64,000 nucleotides of DNA. Source: Beta vulgaris subsp. vulgaris. Lineage: Eukaryota > Streptophyta > Magnoliopsida > Caryophyllales > Amaranthaceae. A model generated the notes under the pieces. The model was not told where the DNA came from, did no database searches, and worked only from the letters and a program-made list of their open reading frames with translations. Location: assembly GCF_026745355.1 (NCBI RefSeq), contig NC_079210.1, positions 17,747,771 to 17,811,770 on the forward strand, read 5' to 3'. Below, in pieces: positions 44,308 to 55,380 of this stretch. Each line of letters starts with the position of its first letter. Position 1 is the stretch's first letter. The position numbers were made by a program, and so were the translations under genes.

Positions 44308-45866
44308 GCTCTTTCACGATGCCTTCCCTTATTTAATTCAAAGAATATTACTAAGTTAGGTGATTTAAATTTAAACTAACCATAGTAATTTCACCTCATA
44401 TATAATAATCATACTAATCATCATGTTAACAAATAAACACACACAAGTTGTAGCAACACACTATTATGATATTGACTACTCATGAACCATTATCCTTTCC
44501 TGGCCTAAGATGGCTACCTTTTTAAACATACATATTTAAGTTATAAGAAATCGAGTTGGCCCAAACAAATTTATCCCTTTCATAGAAGATAATACCAACT
44601 CCTCATAAGAGAGTTTATAGTTACCATGCTACTGGTAATGCATAGCACCAAAGTTCTACATCATCAAATGAAAACATAAATAAATTGTTCATACAATCAA
44701 ATGGTCATAAAAACAATGTCTTAATCAAAGAAAGTAAAGTAGAATAATAATAATCTTCTTCCCCTTAGCCATTTCACGGAACTTCCCTTCTTCTTTAATT
44801 CCATAATTCCGCTCTCCTACTAATCCAAGTCTAGAGGGTCATAATAATAGCCACTATCAGTGGTACTGATGCTAGGGTCCTCAGGTACATAGTCGGGATA
44901 TCCAAATATTAGCGTTGCTAACCGACCCTGCACTACTACCATTAAGGGATACACTCACACTAGGTGGGGTCCTCCTAGAAGTACCTGCGGTAGCCTGGTC
45001 CTATAATCATCCCTAACAACTCTTGTCTCTTTTGCCTCTTCGCGGCCCAACCGCTCATAGAACTCTGCCAAACTCCCCAGCATCTTCAATCATTCCCCTT
45101 TCCCTAATCCGGGTATCTACCTTCCTCATATCTCTTAATACCTCGTCCACTGACACCTTCCATCTAATGGCCTCTTTTGGTACCCCTTCGGGGCCTATTC
45201 CTCCTCCCAAGATCCCCACATTTGCTACATACAAGTATAAAAGCCTCCAATATGCCCTCCTAAATGATTCCCTGGTTCACACTGGGCAAGGTCTTAATCA
45301 GAGTGTAAGCTTGGATTTCCGACCTTGAATACTGGTTGTGATCCCCTCTTCCATAGACCGCATTCCAATCAGCAATCTTCCCAAGTACGCGGTTAGCATT
45401 ATCCATTGCATCCTCCAGGTAGCGTTTCTCGGCCTATAGGTATCTGGTTTCTGCATAAAGGGTCCACGATATCCTTGGCCTCTCTGATTCCTGGAACTCA
45501 TCTACACCATACATCAACAAACATAATATCCGTTACTTCACATCAAATCATTAATCTTTAATAATGTCATTAAGCATCCATATATATACAATTCTATCCT
45601 TAACAATATTATAATATCTCTTTACCTCAAGGTTTCCTTCACTTACAAATTGTAATCCCAACACACCTTTTTCCCTCTTATATGCACCCCTCTTAATCCC
45701 AAGAATTCAACATATACCCTCATACACATGAATTACACGTATTAAGATTAAAATAGGTTGTAATTAACAAAAACTTCTCAAGTAATAATGTGAAAATAAT
45801 ATATATATATATATATATATATATTACTTTTTTTTTAAAAAAATAAACCTAGGCTCTGGTACCAAC
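44308..45866 (-). other. Leader of the Tekay-like element with primer site and degenerate ORF
   Basis: The primer site is TGGTACCAGAGCC on the minus strand (45864-45852), two bases from the LTR; it matches the initiator-tRNA-Met type TGGTATCAGAGC with one difference. About 45501-45080 can be read with few stops if one frame change near 45440 is allowed, including LEDAMDNANRVLGKIADWN. It is not Gag. A (TA)n run is at 45800-45826. Rest unassigned. Confidence 0.6.
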
Positions 45867-46065
45867 TGTAACAACCTCACATTTTCAAGCATCATAATTA
45901 CCTGTTTCGTGTGTCATGGACACATATTTAATCTAAGTGGGGCTACCACAAGCTGCAGGTAACACTAGATTTACAACAATCATAGTTAAGATAGCGCACT
46001 TTATAACATTATTATTACAAACCATCGATTTATAATCCTTAAAAGAAACCATTCAAAATACTTAT

Positions 46066-46106
<41 letters not shown>

Positions 46107-48641
46107 TATTTATAGCAAAATGCTTTTCAGTGAAAGATGGGGGTCGTCTAAGAAGCAACACAACAACAAAAGACTTCACAAAATGTTGCTAACCCACGCG
46201 ACCATGGCAACTTAAAGAAGTAGTTCCCCCACCTCCTTTGATCTTCCTGCAACAATTACACCCCTGCCCCCACCAGGACAGGTTCAAGAACAAATATCAA
46301 CGACAGTTGAGTACAAAAGTCCACCCCAAAATTCATGTTTGGTGGTTATATGTCATGAAATCTAGTTGTGTTAAAATAAAATCAATGCATTTCACAAATA
46401 ATACATTTACCAATACTGGAATCAATATTCATGTGCAAAACCTTAGAGTGATAAAAAGAAATTACATCATGAAGATCACCATTCGAGTCATTCAACTTCC
46501 TCAAATCAAAACATTATTATACTTGGGTAAAGTGAACACGAGTAGAGAGGGGCTCCTATAATAGGGCCGACTATCTCTAAACTATTGGAGGTCGTCACCC
46601 CATCGTTTAAAATTTTATGCTTGCAAGCCTTAACTAGGACATGTCCCATTCTTATTATTTGTTGGACTTCACCCATCCAGCGCGGGTTCGAAAGGAGATC
46701 ACCCATCCTCCAAGGGTTGTTGTTCATACCATACCTTACTAGGTACCGGCCTTTACCCATTTCCATTTATAATCTATTTATATCTGTAGTTTAAATAATA
46801 GTACATCACTACCTCACATGAAAGAACATATATTCATCCATAAGAAGAGGAAAGGAGGAGTCACACTCATCCTAGTATTACCATTGTTTTAATGTACTAA
46901 ACCTTACGTGAAATTCCTCGTTTAATAATTGAATTTTTCCCATGTTGATGAAAGGTAAAACTTTTTAGGAAAATAGTCAAACTATGCTGGTTGTACAGAA
47001 TATGCATATACCTAGGTATCTAGCTTGCTCATTTAAACTTCCTTTACAAAGTAAACTAGTTTGAACATATAAACTTTCGTTAGAAATTTCAGCATAAAAC
47101 AGTAGCATTAAAATGGTTCTAACTTCTTTCTCAGGAGTCCAAATCGAGAAATTTTTGAACCTATCCTCAATCGTTTTTCGTTACGAACATTTTCTCGTGA
47201 AATAGAAAAAGGCTAAAAACCACGTTTCGGGGGTCAAAACTTTGATTTACAGTAACAGGTCACATGAAATCCGAAAACAATACTCAACACTTTATTAAAA
47301 TCCTAAAAATTTCCTTTAAAGAGAACTTTTATTTTAAATTATGAGTGAAGAGAAAAGACTTCTAAATCTGTAAAAGAAAGTTATCACCTAAAATAAATAA
47401 TATATATAATTTTATTTATCCACACATTTGCATAATAATACATACTTTTATCAAAATTCATTTCCGTTATAATAGGGTGACTTCCTTAATTCTCCTCTTT
47501 CATGGATGAACATCAAGAGTATTTATAACTCAAAATCAATCACATGCAAGTGAAATCTTAACTCAAAATTTAACATGCATGAACTATTTTCATCAATTTG
47601 ATCAAAAAAAAAACATAATTGAACTATCACACATCAAAATTTCACCAAAGCTAAAGAGAGTAATTAAAGAGGGTGTTCTTAAGTACCTTAATCTCCTTGA
47701 TCTATCACTCAATTCGTTTTCCTAAGCTCCTTTTACCTCCAAAGACTTTAAACTCCAAGTTCCTACATAGTTTTATCAATGCATGTAGTTAGTTTCATGA
47801 ACTAAGCTTACATCCAACTTTAAATATGTTCTTCTACTTCCTTTAAACTTTTCTTACCTTGTATGAGGATGATTCTTCAAAATCTTCTTATTCTCCTACA
47901 AAGATCTTTACTCCTAGACTCCTTTTTCTGCAAAATTTCAATCAATTACTAGATTAGGATCCTTTGATGAAATTTTTTTTCCAAAGAAATGCTCATAAGG
48001 GACGAAGAGGAGAAAGGAAAAGAAAGAGGAATTGCACCTCTATTTCTGGCGGGTGCATGCAGTGGGGAAAAAGGGAAGTGGGCAAGGTTATTTCAATCTA
48101 ATTTAGGGGCTTTGGAAGTTGGGGTATCACCCTAGGGTTGTCCCCTACCCATTGAGAATCCCAATCTTCTCTTTCCTCATAAGTTTAATGAGATATCCAT
48201 CATATTATGGGTTGCTGTCCAGCAGTCCTTAACTCACTTAATCATGTGTTTGGGGCCCTAAAACCCCTTCCTAGCCCAACCAAAAAAATGTACACTAGTA
48301 GCCCACACATGGTAGGGCATATTACAAGTGTTTTTAGAGTTTCCTTCCTTTATTCATGGCCCTAAAGTGATGTTACTTCCAAAGTCTCAAATCTAAGATA
48401 GAATTTGGTTTCATTTTTTTTTTTTTAGAGTTTATTTTACTCCTTCCATCCTCCTAAGAACAATTTATTACCCCTTTACCATAGGTAATTGAACACTTTC
48501 ACTTGTCCTTCAGAGATCATAAGAAAGTTTAATTATAATAACATTACGAATATGTACATATGATATTATTGGTACGCACATGGAGAATGATTGAGATGTT
48601 TTTTTTTTTTTTTAAAGGTTAAAATTTTTCGGGCTGTTACA
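45867..48641 (-). repeat. 5' LTR of the Tekay-like element (2775 bp)
   Basis: Begins on the + strand TGTAACAACC and ends GGGCTGTTACA. Compared with 37000-39763 it has a plain (TA)n at 46075-46102, a 24-base extra segment near 47825 (ATATGTTCTTCTACTTCC) and scattered substitutions. Short ORFs inside both LTRs (for example 46506-46766) are alike only because the LTRs are. Confidence 0.9.
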
Positions 48642-48646
48642 CGATT
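48642..48646. repeat. Target-site duplication CGATT, right
   Basis: Second copy of the 5-bp duplication; see 36995-36999. Confidence 0.95.
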
Positions 48647-49417
48647 ACTTCACCAAGTAGGTCGAGGCGACACCTCTGGCTTCCATCACCGACAAGCAAG
48701 TTCAACAATTCATCTGCAATACTTGATCACCCGGTTTGGGGTCACTCGAATACTTATATTAGACAACGGCCGACAGTTCAACAGTGGCCCTACTCGCGAC
48801 TACTGTTCGAGGTTTGGGATTGAAACCAGGTTTTCTGCCGTTAGTCGACCTCAGACCAACGGGCAGGCTGAAGCAGCCAACAAAGTGGTCTTGAAAGGGC
48901 TCAAAACAATGCTCAAAGGAGCAAAAGGCTCGTGGATCGATGACCTGCCTGGAATTCTTTGGTCCACCAGGATAACTGTTTGGGAAGCAACAGGCCACTC
49001 GCCTTTCAACTTAGTATATGGAAGCGAGGCTATCCTACCGGTCGAGTTCGACATTCCATCGCCCCGGATCACGTTTTATGATCAAGACATCAACGACGAA
49101 GAAAAGAAGATTGACCTCGATCTCCTTCCTGAGACTCGAGGAACAACCCTCCTTAAGGCCATCTCCTATAAGCTCAAGCTCACCCGGTTGTTCAACCATC
49201 GAGTTAAGTAGCGACCTTTTCAGGTCAATGACTGGGTTTCCGGAAGTTGGAGTCCACGGGGGGACAACCTAGCTTGGGAAAACTGCAGCCCAACTGGGAA
49301 GGGCCATATCGCGTGACCTCGATAGTCCGTCCAGGCACCTATCGCCTCGAAGACCAAGATGGGCGTCCCCTTCCTCGGCCATGGAACGCGTACAACCTTC
49401 GTAAATTTTATGTCTAG

Positions 49418-49999
49418 ATGGTTTATCCCTCAAGCTTGGGGGTATACCATATGGACACTCCTGTAATTATTTTGTAAGGCACTGAAAAGCATGTCGATCG
49501 TTGTAAACATCGCAAGTCACTCGCCTTTTGTCTTTTTGGACATTATTTATAACAGATTGCCTTTTGCGAATTACTTGTTATATAAAATGCTTCGAGCTCA
49601 CTTAGCTATTATACAGTAAGTATAAACTAAAAAGGCCTCGAGATTACTCAGACACAACGATAATTCCGAAGTAACATGTAACGCATAAAAGCTTGAAGGG
49701 ACAAACAGATAAAATGAGCAACAAATAATCGGGAGTTTTATTCCATTAATCATAGTACAAGCTATCAAAGTCGCTACAATACAAGTTGAAAGAAAAACTT
49801 AGATCAAACAAGAAAGCCTAAGGGTACAATGTTTACCCTAGTAGGAGACATAAGGAAAGCCTAAAAATGAAGAGCATGAAGAAAAGGAGAAGGGCCACGG
49901 TCTGCCCCTCGAGCAGCTGAAGCCATGAAGAAGAGGACAAGGGCCACGGTCCACCCCTCGAGCTGCTGAAGCCGTGAAAAAGGGGAGAGGAGCCACGGT
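49418..49999 (+). repeat. Tat element 2 spacer between pol and the antisense genes
   Basis: No sense gene. From 49870 to about 50010 a ~58-bp unit with GGGCCACGGT and CCCTCGAG is repeated three times, coding (leftward) the end of A2 only in its last part. The earlier part is AT-rich and unassigned. Confidence 0.55.
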
Positions 50000-51150
50000 T
50001 CATCCCTCGAGATTGGCGGGGGGAGGAACTTGGTCCTCGGCCTGGCCTGCCTCAGTAGACCCTTCCTCCAGGGAAAGTGCCTTGACACCTTTCTCGACTT
50101 CGGCCCAGGAAAGACCAGGGGCAAGCCTCTCGAAGACCACCCGCATCTTGCGGAGAGCCTCGGCCTAACCTATCTCAGAGGCTTGCAGAGAGGCATCCTC
50201 GAGGAAGGCTCTCCCCTCATCGGAGTCCTTCCAGTCCTGGACCACGACCTCCTGACACTCCCGAGCCTTGGCAACGGCCTCCTCAGCATTCTTTCGAGCC
50301 TTCTCGACTCGCTGATCAGCCTTCTTGCAGTCCTTGGCAGCCGCCCTATGCCTCCTACTGGTGGAGTCCCTCTGTGCGATGGCATCTGCGAGGGAATGCT
50401 CGAGCTCCCCTTTCTTCTTCTCGAAAGCCTTCAGGGAGCTGGCCATCAAGTCCTGGGCTTCCGAGAGTCGCATCTCGGCCAACCGCAGTCGATTGACGAG
50501 AGTGTTTCTCTCGTCCCAAGACATCTCCCCCGAGATGATCCCGGCGGCTATCCCGGGAACAGACCTTCGAGCCAAGGCTAGCACCCTGATCGACAGCTGA
50601 TAAAAAGAAGACGATAGTGAGCAGAATATCAAAAGCTAAAATATTCTAAGTAGTATAAACAAAGAAAGTCACCATACCTCGGTCATGGTCGCCTTAACGG
50701 CCTCGACCTCGACCTCATGGACATCGGGCGTCAGGCACGCCCTTTCGTCCAGCTCTGTCACCAGATGCTCTGAGGCTTTGTCGAACCTCGCAGCCATTTC
50801 AGCCCTCGAGAGGGTAGAAAAGTGTAATCTCATAGCCTCTTCAGGCCAAGGCTTCCTCTTCGAGGCCATCACGACTGCGACAACACTCGAGGTAACAGGT
50901 GCTGAAGGGGCAGGAGGATCTTCGATTTTAACCGAAGCTGGGGCCTCGGCCTTAACCTCCTTTAGCTTAGGCGTAGGAGCCAAGAAAGAAGGAAGCTGCT
51001 TCCCTCCTCGATGGGGGGATCGGTCTCGAGTTTCACCGAAGGGGCCCCCGTGGCCGCCCCCGAGGTCGAGGACGAGCTCAAGCGGGCCTTGGCCAGCCTT
51101 CGACGTTTGACCACTCGAAGGGCCTCGACAGTTATCAAAGGCTGAGACAT
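50000..51150 (-). pseudogene. Antisense coiled-coil gene A2 of element 2, broken
   Basis: Start at 51150 (MSQPLITVEALRVVKRRRLA), 92 bp after a TATA box. Exon 1 is 51150-50678 with donor GAG|GTATGG; exon 2 begins at 50596 after TCAG. Both sites equal those of element 1. A frameshift near 51010 separates the N-terminus from AEMAARFDKASEHLVTELDE. Exon 2 is a charged coiled coil (LKAFEKKKGELEHSLADAIA). TAG at 50165 replaces the CAG of element 1; after it the frame runs on through LRKMRVVFERLAPGLSWAEV to TGA at 50000. That extension shows the likely C-terminus lacking in element 1. Confidence 0.65.
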
Positions 51151-51241
51151 CGTTGGTCGAAGTTAACAAAGAGATGTAGATCAAGTTTAGAGAGAGAAGA
51201 AAAGAAGATAGAGTTTTGAAATCTGTAGGGCTAATTGTCCG

Positions 51242-51249
51242 TACTTATA
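51242..51249 (-). promoter_or_regulatory. TATA box of antisense gene A2, element 2
   Basis: Reads TATAAGTA on the minus strand, 92 bp before the start codon. Same octamer and spacing as in element 1. Confidence 0.55.
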
Positions 51250-51618
51250 GGCAGAACCGATTACAATTTCCCAAAAAGGCATTAATTGCTCCCCCTAATG
51301 GGCTCCCAGGTGGCAAGGCCCAGAAGAAGGCCTCACATGCCCCACGCTTGCACTGTTCGTTGGTCTCCTGGTTCGACCATAAAGGCTCTCGAATCTCGAC
51401 AGGCGTACAACATCGAATGACATAAAAACGAGACACAAGGGGATGAGTAAAAAATGAATCTTCATTTCCATTAAGAGCAAAATACATCCTAAAAGCCACT
51501 AAGGGCTCCGCTAACAATGAATCTTCATTTCTACCAAAAAACAGCAACCTAAATGCCGCGCAGCGCAGAACTAAGTACAAATAAAATAAAAGGCAAAAGA
51601 GCTGTTAAATACAAGAGT

Positions 51619-54084
51619 CTAGGAAGAACTGCTTGAGGAGTCACTCTCCGAGGTATCAGACACCGCCTCGACGTCCCCACTCTCAGAGGAGCTGTCACTC
51701 GAGTCCGCTTGATCATTCGAGCTCTCCTCATGTGCTTCCTCCCCTTGAACAGTGGGCTCGCCAGAGGCTAAGGGGTCTTCGACCTGCTGGAGTTCCTCCC
51801 CAAGAATGTCGCCGATGTTGATGGCGTCATCTACCTCGAGTGCGGGGTCGGAATCACCACCCTCGTGAAAGGCTGCGTCAACAGAGGCATTGTATTCCAC
51901 CTCGACCGAAGACCGTCAGCCTGGGGGTATACCCTCCTAGGGGAATCTTGAAGCCTCTCCACCGCCTCTCGAGCAGCCACCTCAGATGCCTCTAGGCCCA
52001 TGTCCGCTGCGAACTCCAGACCGGCCCTCGAGGTTTTCCACTCCTCGATGATCTCGTCTCGATTGCGCAGGACACTGTCCCGTTGGCTCATTAGATCTTG
52101 GATCTTCTGCTAAAAAACGACCTTATCCTTGGCCCAAAGCGCTCTCTCCTCCTCGAAGCCTTTGTAGAGCCCCTCGATCTCTTTGCCCTTTCCTCGGCTA
52201 GCTCAGTCTGTTGCTTCAACCCCGCTCGAAGCTTACGAAAGCCAGCGGTATGTCAATGGCTCATTATCACCATACGAATCGAGTGCTGAAAGAAAAGAGA
52301 TGTTAGTGATGTATCACGGCATAGCAAATAAACCAAGAAGGAGCTAACTTACGTCAATCTAGGAGAAGTGGAGTTGTTCGATCGCTTCCTCCTCGGTGAG
52401 ATCCCGGACGACCTTCAGGTCCGGCTTCGAGATAAATCTCTTAACCACCGAGTCAAAAAGAGCGACCTTCTCGAGGGTAGACTTCTGTGTGAAGTCCCGA
52501 GTGTCAGCCTCGGGCTCCGACGCCTTCCTCTTCTTCGAGATAGGAAACTCTTCCGCTGTCTCGACCGAATTCCCCTTAGATTTCGGGGTATCCCCTGACG
52601 ATCGAGGAAGGGCCTCCACAACCACATCCTTCCTATCGTCCTCCACCTGGGGGTAACAATAGCCGACTTGGTGGGGGGCGGACTTTCGGCCTCTTCGAGG
52701 GATCCTGAAAAAAAGGAAGAAGTTAGGAGGAATTAAGTGTACAAAACGCGATCGCTTATAGAAGTAAAGTTTACCTTTGGGGCTCGAGGAACCTTGGTAT
52801 CGCCCTTTGATACCTTCAAATTGAGCTGGTCCTGAACCCTCTGATTGGCAGTTAATCTCTTCTGCATCCTCACTTAGCTCTCGACGGGCAATAACTGCAA
52901 AGCAAATAAGCACAGTTAGAATCATTTCAGAAAACAAGGAATGGTGGTCGAGTGCCTTAAGCATACAAAGTCCCTACCCTGGGGATAGGCGGACTCAATC
53001 CCATCACTGACAAGAAATGCTCGTTGCTGAGATCCTCCGCAGCGGGATTCCAGAACTCAGGAACTTGCTTCTTGTCACCCCTCTCGACCACGGTAACACA
53101 TTGGCAGTAAATGGCTACCCTAGCCTCGTCCTCAGTCATTCGAGGCACAGATCTGTTCAACCATAAATTGGGGCCTTCGAGTAGAGGGACCACAAGAAAG
53201 TCCCACTGCTCAGCTCGATACACGTACAAAAATTCAGTACTGAAGAATTGTTGGTTCGTGGGCATAGCCCCAACAACTTTGTAAGGATAGCGAACCTAGA
53301 AGCTCCACCAACCTTCTCCATTCGAGGTAGCGGACATGATGACGAGCATCATATTCCTCTAGAGGACTAAGGAAGGTTGGACGTCCATCATCTTACAGAT
53401 AGCCAAAAACCCCATAATCAAGCCCACATTGTTGGGCATCAGCTGACATAGGGCCAGGCCATAGTAAGAGAGCACCTCGACTATAAAAGGGTCCAAAGGA
53501 AATCTCAGCCCTAGCTCATGGTGCGCCTTATATAGCGCGATGCAACCCGTCGGTGGGGTGCAGATAGTGTCTGTGGGTTCCGGTATGTAAAGGGCGTAGG
53601 GATGTTTGATGAAAAAAGAGATCTCGAGGAACCGGAGGTTTTCCGATATAAATTCCATAAACGGCCCTCAAAGGTGGAAATGGGCTATGCCCCTGGGAAG
53701 GTCCACCGCCTCCTCGTCTCGACCGCTCGTGCTCGTGGTGAGAGAGTTGTCCTCACTGGTCCCCTCCATCACTCGAACAACCTAGTTATCGAGAAGATCA
53801 TCTAAGTAACTCCTAACGTCCCGGGGTCGACCAATGGTAACGGAGTGAGGGGGGTTATTTAGCTCCTTTACTCCATCGAAAACTACGGACGCACCGCCAC
53901 TCGAGTACGGAAGAGCGTCGAGGACCGGAGTGGGATCCGGACACTCGAAGGCCGCGGACACCACAGGGACTCCTCCAATCAAAAACCCATCAAATAAGGG
54001 TTCTAACAGGGGGGGTGGAGTCCCCGAGCTAGATGGGGTGCTCCCAGTATCGTCCAACAAGGAGCTCCATCCAGAAAGGTCCAT
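51619..54084 (-). pseudogene. Antisense gene A1 of element 2 (plant gypsy-type transposon domain), broken
   Basis: Start MDLSGWSSLLDDTGS at 54084, after TATATAAA 185 bp upstream. The first exon holds the domain with YIPEPTDTICTPPTGCIALY and LCQLMPNNVGLIMGFLAICK, and later FLVVPLLEGPNLWLN; donor CCAGG|GTAGGG near 52980. Next exons: VIARRELSEDAEE (acceptor TTTGCAG near 52895), a basic part ISKKRKASEPEADTRDFTQK, donor GAC|GTAAGT at 52352, acceptor TTTCAG|CACTCG near 52285, a coiled coil (RNRDEIIEEWKTSRAGLEF), and an acidic Ser-rich tail ending in a run of Ser at 51619. Stops at 53782, 53668, 53296, 52359 and 52253 relative to element 1. Function unknown. Confidence 0.6.
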
Positions 54085-54268
54085 AAGAAAGAAAAGAAAA
54101 GCAAAGGAAAGAAGATCGTACCTAAAATAAGGAAGTACTCTCGAGATATGTCCCCGACACGAAGAAAAGCAACCGACCTTCAGGGCTCTCGAGATCGTAC
54201 AGAAAGAAAGGCGGAATCTCAAAAGGATCAGAGCACACAAATGAGACAAAATGAAGTACTTACCCTCG

Positions 54269-54276
54269 TTTATATA
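54269..54276 (-). promoter_or_regulatory. TATA box of antisense gene A1, element 2
   Basis: Minus strand TATATAAA, 185 bp before the A1 start; element 1 has TATATAAG at 187 bp. Confidence 0.5.
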
Positions 54277-54629
54277 GATTGCCTGAAAAGGACGATTGTA
54301 TCCTGACGGGCTCAGGGACATGTTAGGATGCCACATCATTGGGCCTATTAAAAAGCCCAATAAACGCCAGCCTCTTGGTCCAGTCTCCCCTAGCTCCCAC
54401 AAGGCTTGACCGGAACCTAGCTGAATCCAGTGTTGGAATGCGGCTGCACCATCATGAAAACCTCTCCTCACCGGAGCTCTCACTCCCTGGGAAATCCAAG
54501 CCCAGATGGAGGCTGAAGACCTACTTCTAGGCACCTCACCCAGATCGAGTGAGGGATATCTCGGCCACCGCCGCCGCTGAGATTGACACCCGTCAAGCGC
54601 TACGGTGTCATACCCCTCGAGTGAACCAG

Positions 54630-54890
54630 GGGCCCCTGGGTAACCTCGAGCGAGGTCGCTTCCCCAAGTTACCTGGGACTTATCGGCTCCCAAGTAACCA
54701 CGGGAGAGGTCTCAAAGCTTCCTCGAGTTATCCAAGGCCCATCAGCCCCTAGGTAACCTCGAGCGATGCCTCTAAACTTCCTCGAGTTACCTGAGGCTCA
54801 TTGGCCCCTGGGTAATCTCGAGCGAGGCCTCTGAACTTCCTCGAGTTACCTGGGGCTCATTGGCCCCTGGGTAGCCTCGAGCCAGGTTCT
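54630..54890. repeat. ~59-bp tandem array, about four units, element 2
   Basis: The anchor CGAGTTACCTGGGGCTCATT and its variants recur at about 54666, 54723, 54783 and 54842. The units correspond to those of element 1 (GTTACC in place of GTTGCC), but the array is about one third as long and lacks the alternating dimer. Confidence 0.85.
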
Positions 54891-55000
54891 TTCCACCCCA
54901 TGGAACACGCAATAACCTGGCTATGAAGGACGTCCGAGTAATTTCCGCAAAATACGTGGCATCGACGGTGGTCCTTCCCACATATTTCGCGTGGGGCTAA

Positions 55001-55380
55001 TGTTTGGGCCCAATATTGCCTGGTGGGCCACTACACGCTCTAAGGCTCTAGGGCTTGGTGCCAGCGTGGAAGTCCTCTAGTGGGACCCACCAACCGTAAA
55101 TTCTTTGCCAGCATGGCAGAGACATTCTTCACACATTTCAACACCTATAAATACTGGGCAGATCCCCATTTATTGAGGTAAGGAATTCAAGACAATCCAC
55201 TTCACAAATCCCAATTAATACACATCAAATGACTTGATCGTCGGAGGGGAGATCCGGGATCCACCCCCGGGGTAGTCTAACTCTCGTCCTGTGCAGGTCT
55301 CCCAGCAGTCTCCGAGCATCCGGCCCTCATTAATCCTAATCTCGATCCATCCCACCTAATACAAGTTTTTACCCGAAACA
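55001..55380 (+). repeat. 3' LTR of element 2 (380 bp)
   Basis: Begins TGTTTGGGCC after GCGTGGGGCTAA and ends ACCCGAAACA, as in element 1. TATA box TATAAATA is at 55146-55153. Compared with element 1 it has a short insertion near 55300 (CCAGCAGTCTCCGAGC region). Confidence 0.85.

Larger units (their letters stand above)
37000..48641 (-). mobile_element. Complete Tekay-like chromovirus (11,642 bp), nested in Tat integrase
   Basis: Terminal sequences TGTAACAG and CTGTTACA, flanked by CGATT on both sides. Two long LTRs (37000-39763 and 45867-48641) enclose Gag, protease, RT, RNase H, integrase and a C-terminal chromodomain, all on the minus strand. Long LTRs and this chromodomain type are features of the Tekay/Del group. 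The LTRs are highly similar: in the first 130 aligned bases I see three substitutions, followed by long identical stretches. The coding part carries many frameshifts, so the element is dead despite its youth. Confidence 0.9.
36541..49417 (+). pseudogene. Integrase of Tat element 2, split by the nested Tekay-like element
   Basis: Part 1 is 36541-36999: the N-terminal linker, an eroded zinc finger (HFEQGITGPP region, frame change near 36800, CKECQMYAN), then MDLLGPFPPA and LLVAVD, where it breaks. Part 2 starts at 48642 with the repeated CGATT and continues as DYFTKWVEA, then after a frame change near 48680 LITRFGVTRILILDNGRQFN, VSRPQTNGQAEAANKVVLKG (catalytic Glu) and GHSPFNLVYGSEAILPVE. The C-terminal part after another frame change reads NWEGPYRVTSIVRPGTYRLE and ends at TAG 49415-49417. 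The break falls in the codon after the first catalytic Asp. Confidence 0.85.
32451..55380 (+). mobile_element. Tat-lineage (Retand-like) element 2, 5'-truncated, split by a nested element
   Basis: Components in order: Gag, protease, RT, RNase H, second RNase H, integrase (broken at 36999 and resumed at 48642), noncoding tail, antisense genes A2 and A1, tandem array, 3' LTR. The second, archaeal-type RNase H is diagnostic of plant Tat elements. Without the nested 11,647 bp (element plus one target copy) the remaining length is about 11.3 kb. No 5' LTR or primer site precedes Gag: copia sequence abuts at about 32450. The bases after the LTR are TATTC; no partner can be sought because the left end is lost. 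Confidence 0.85.

Noticed and set aside
49861..54693. Antisense frames as captured host genes
   Set aside because: The same set occurs at the same place in two Tat elements, so they belong to the element family rather than to this locus.
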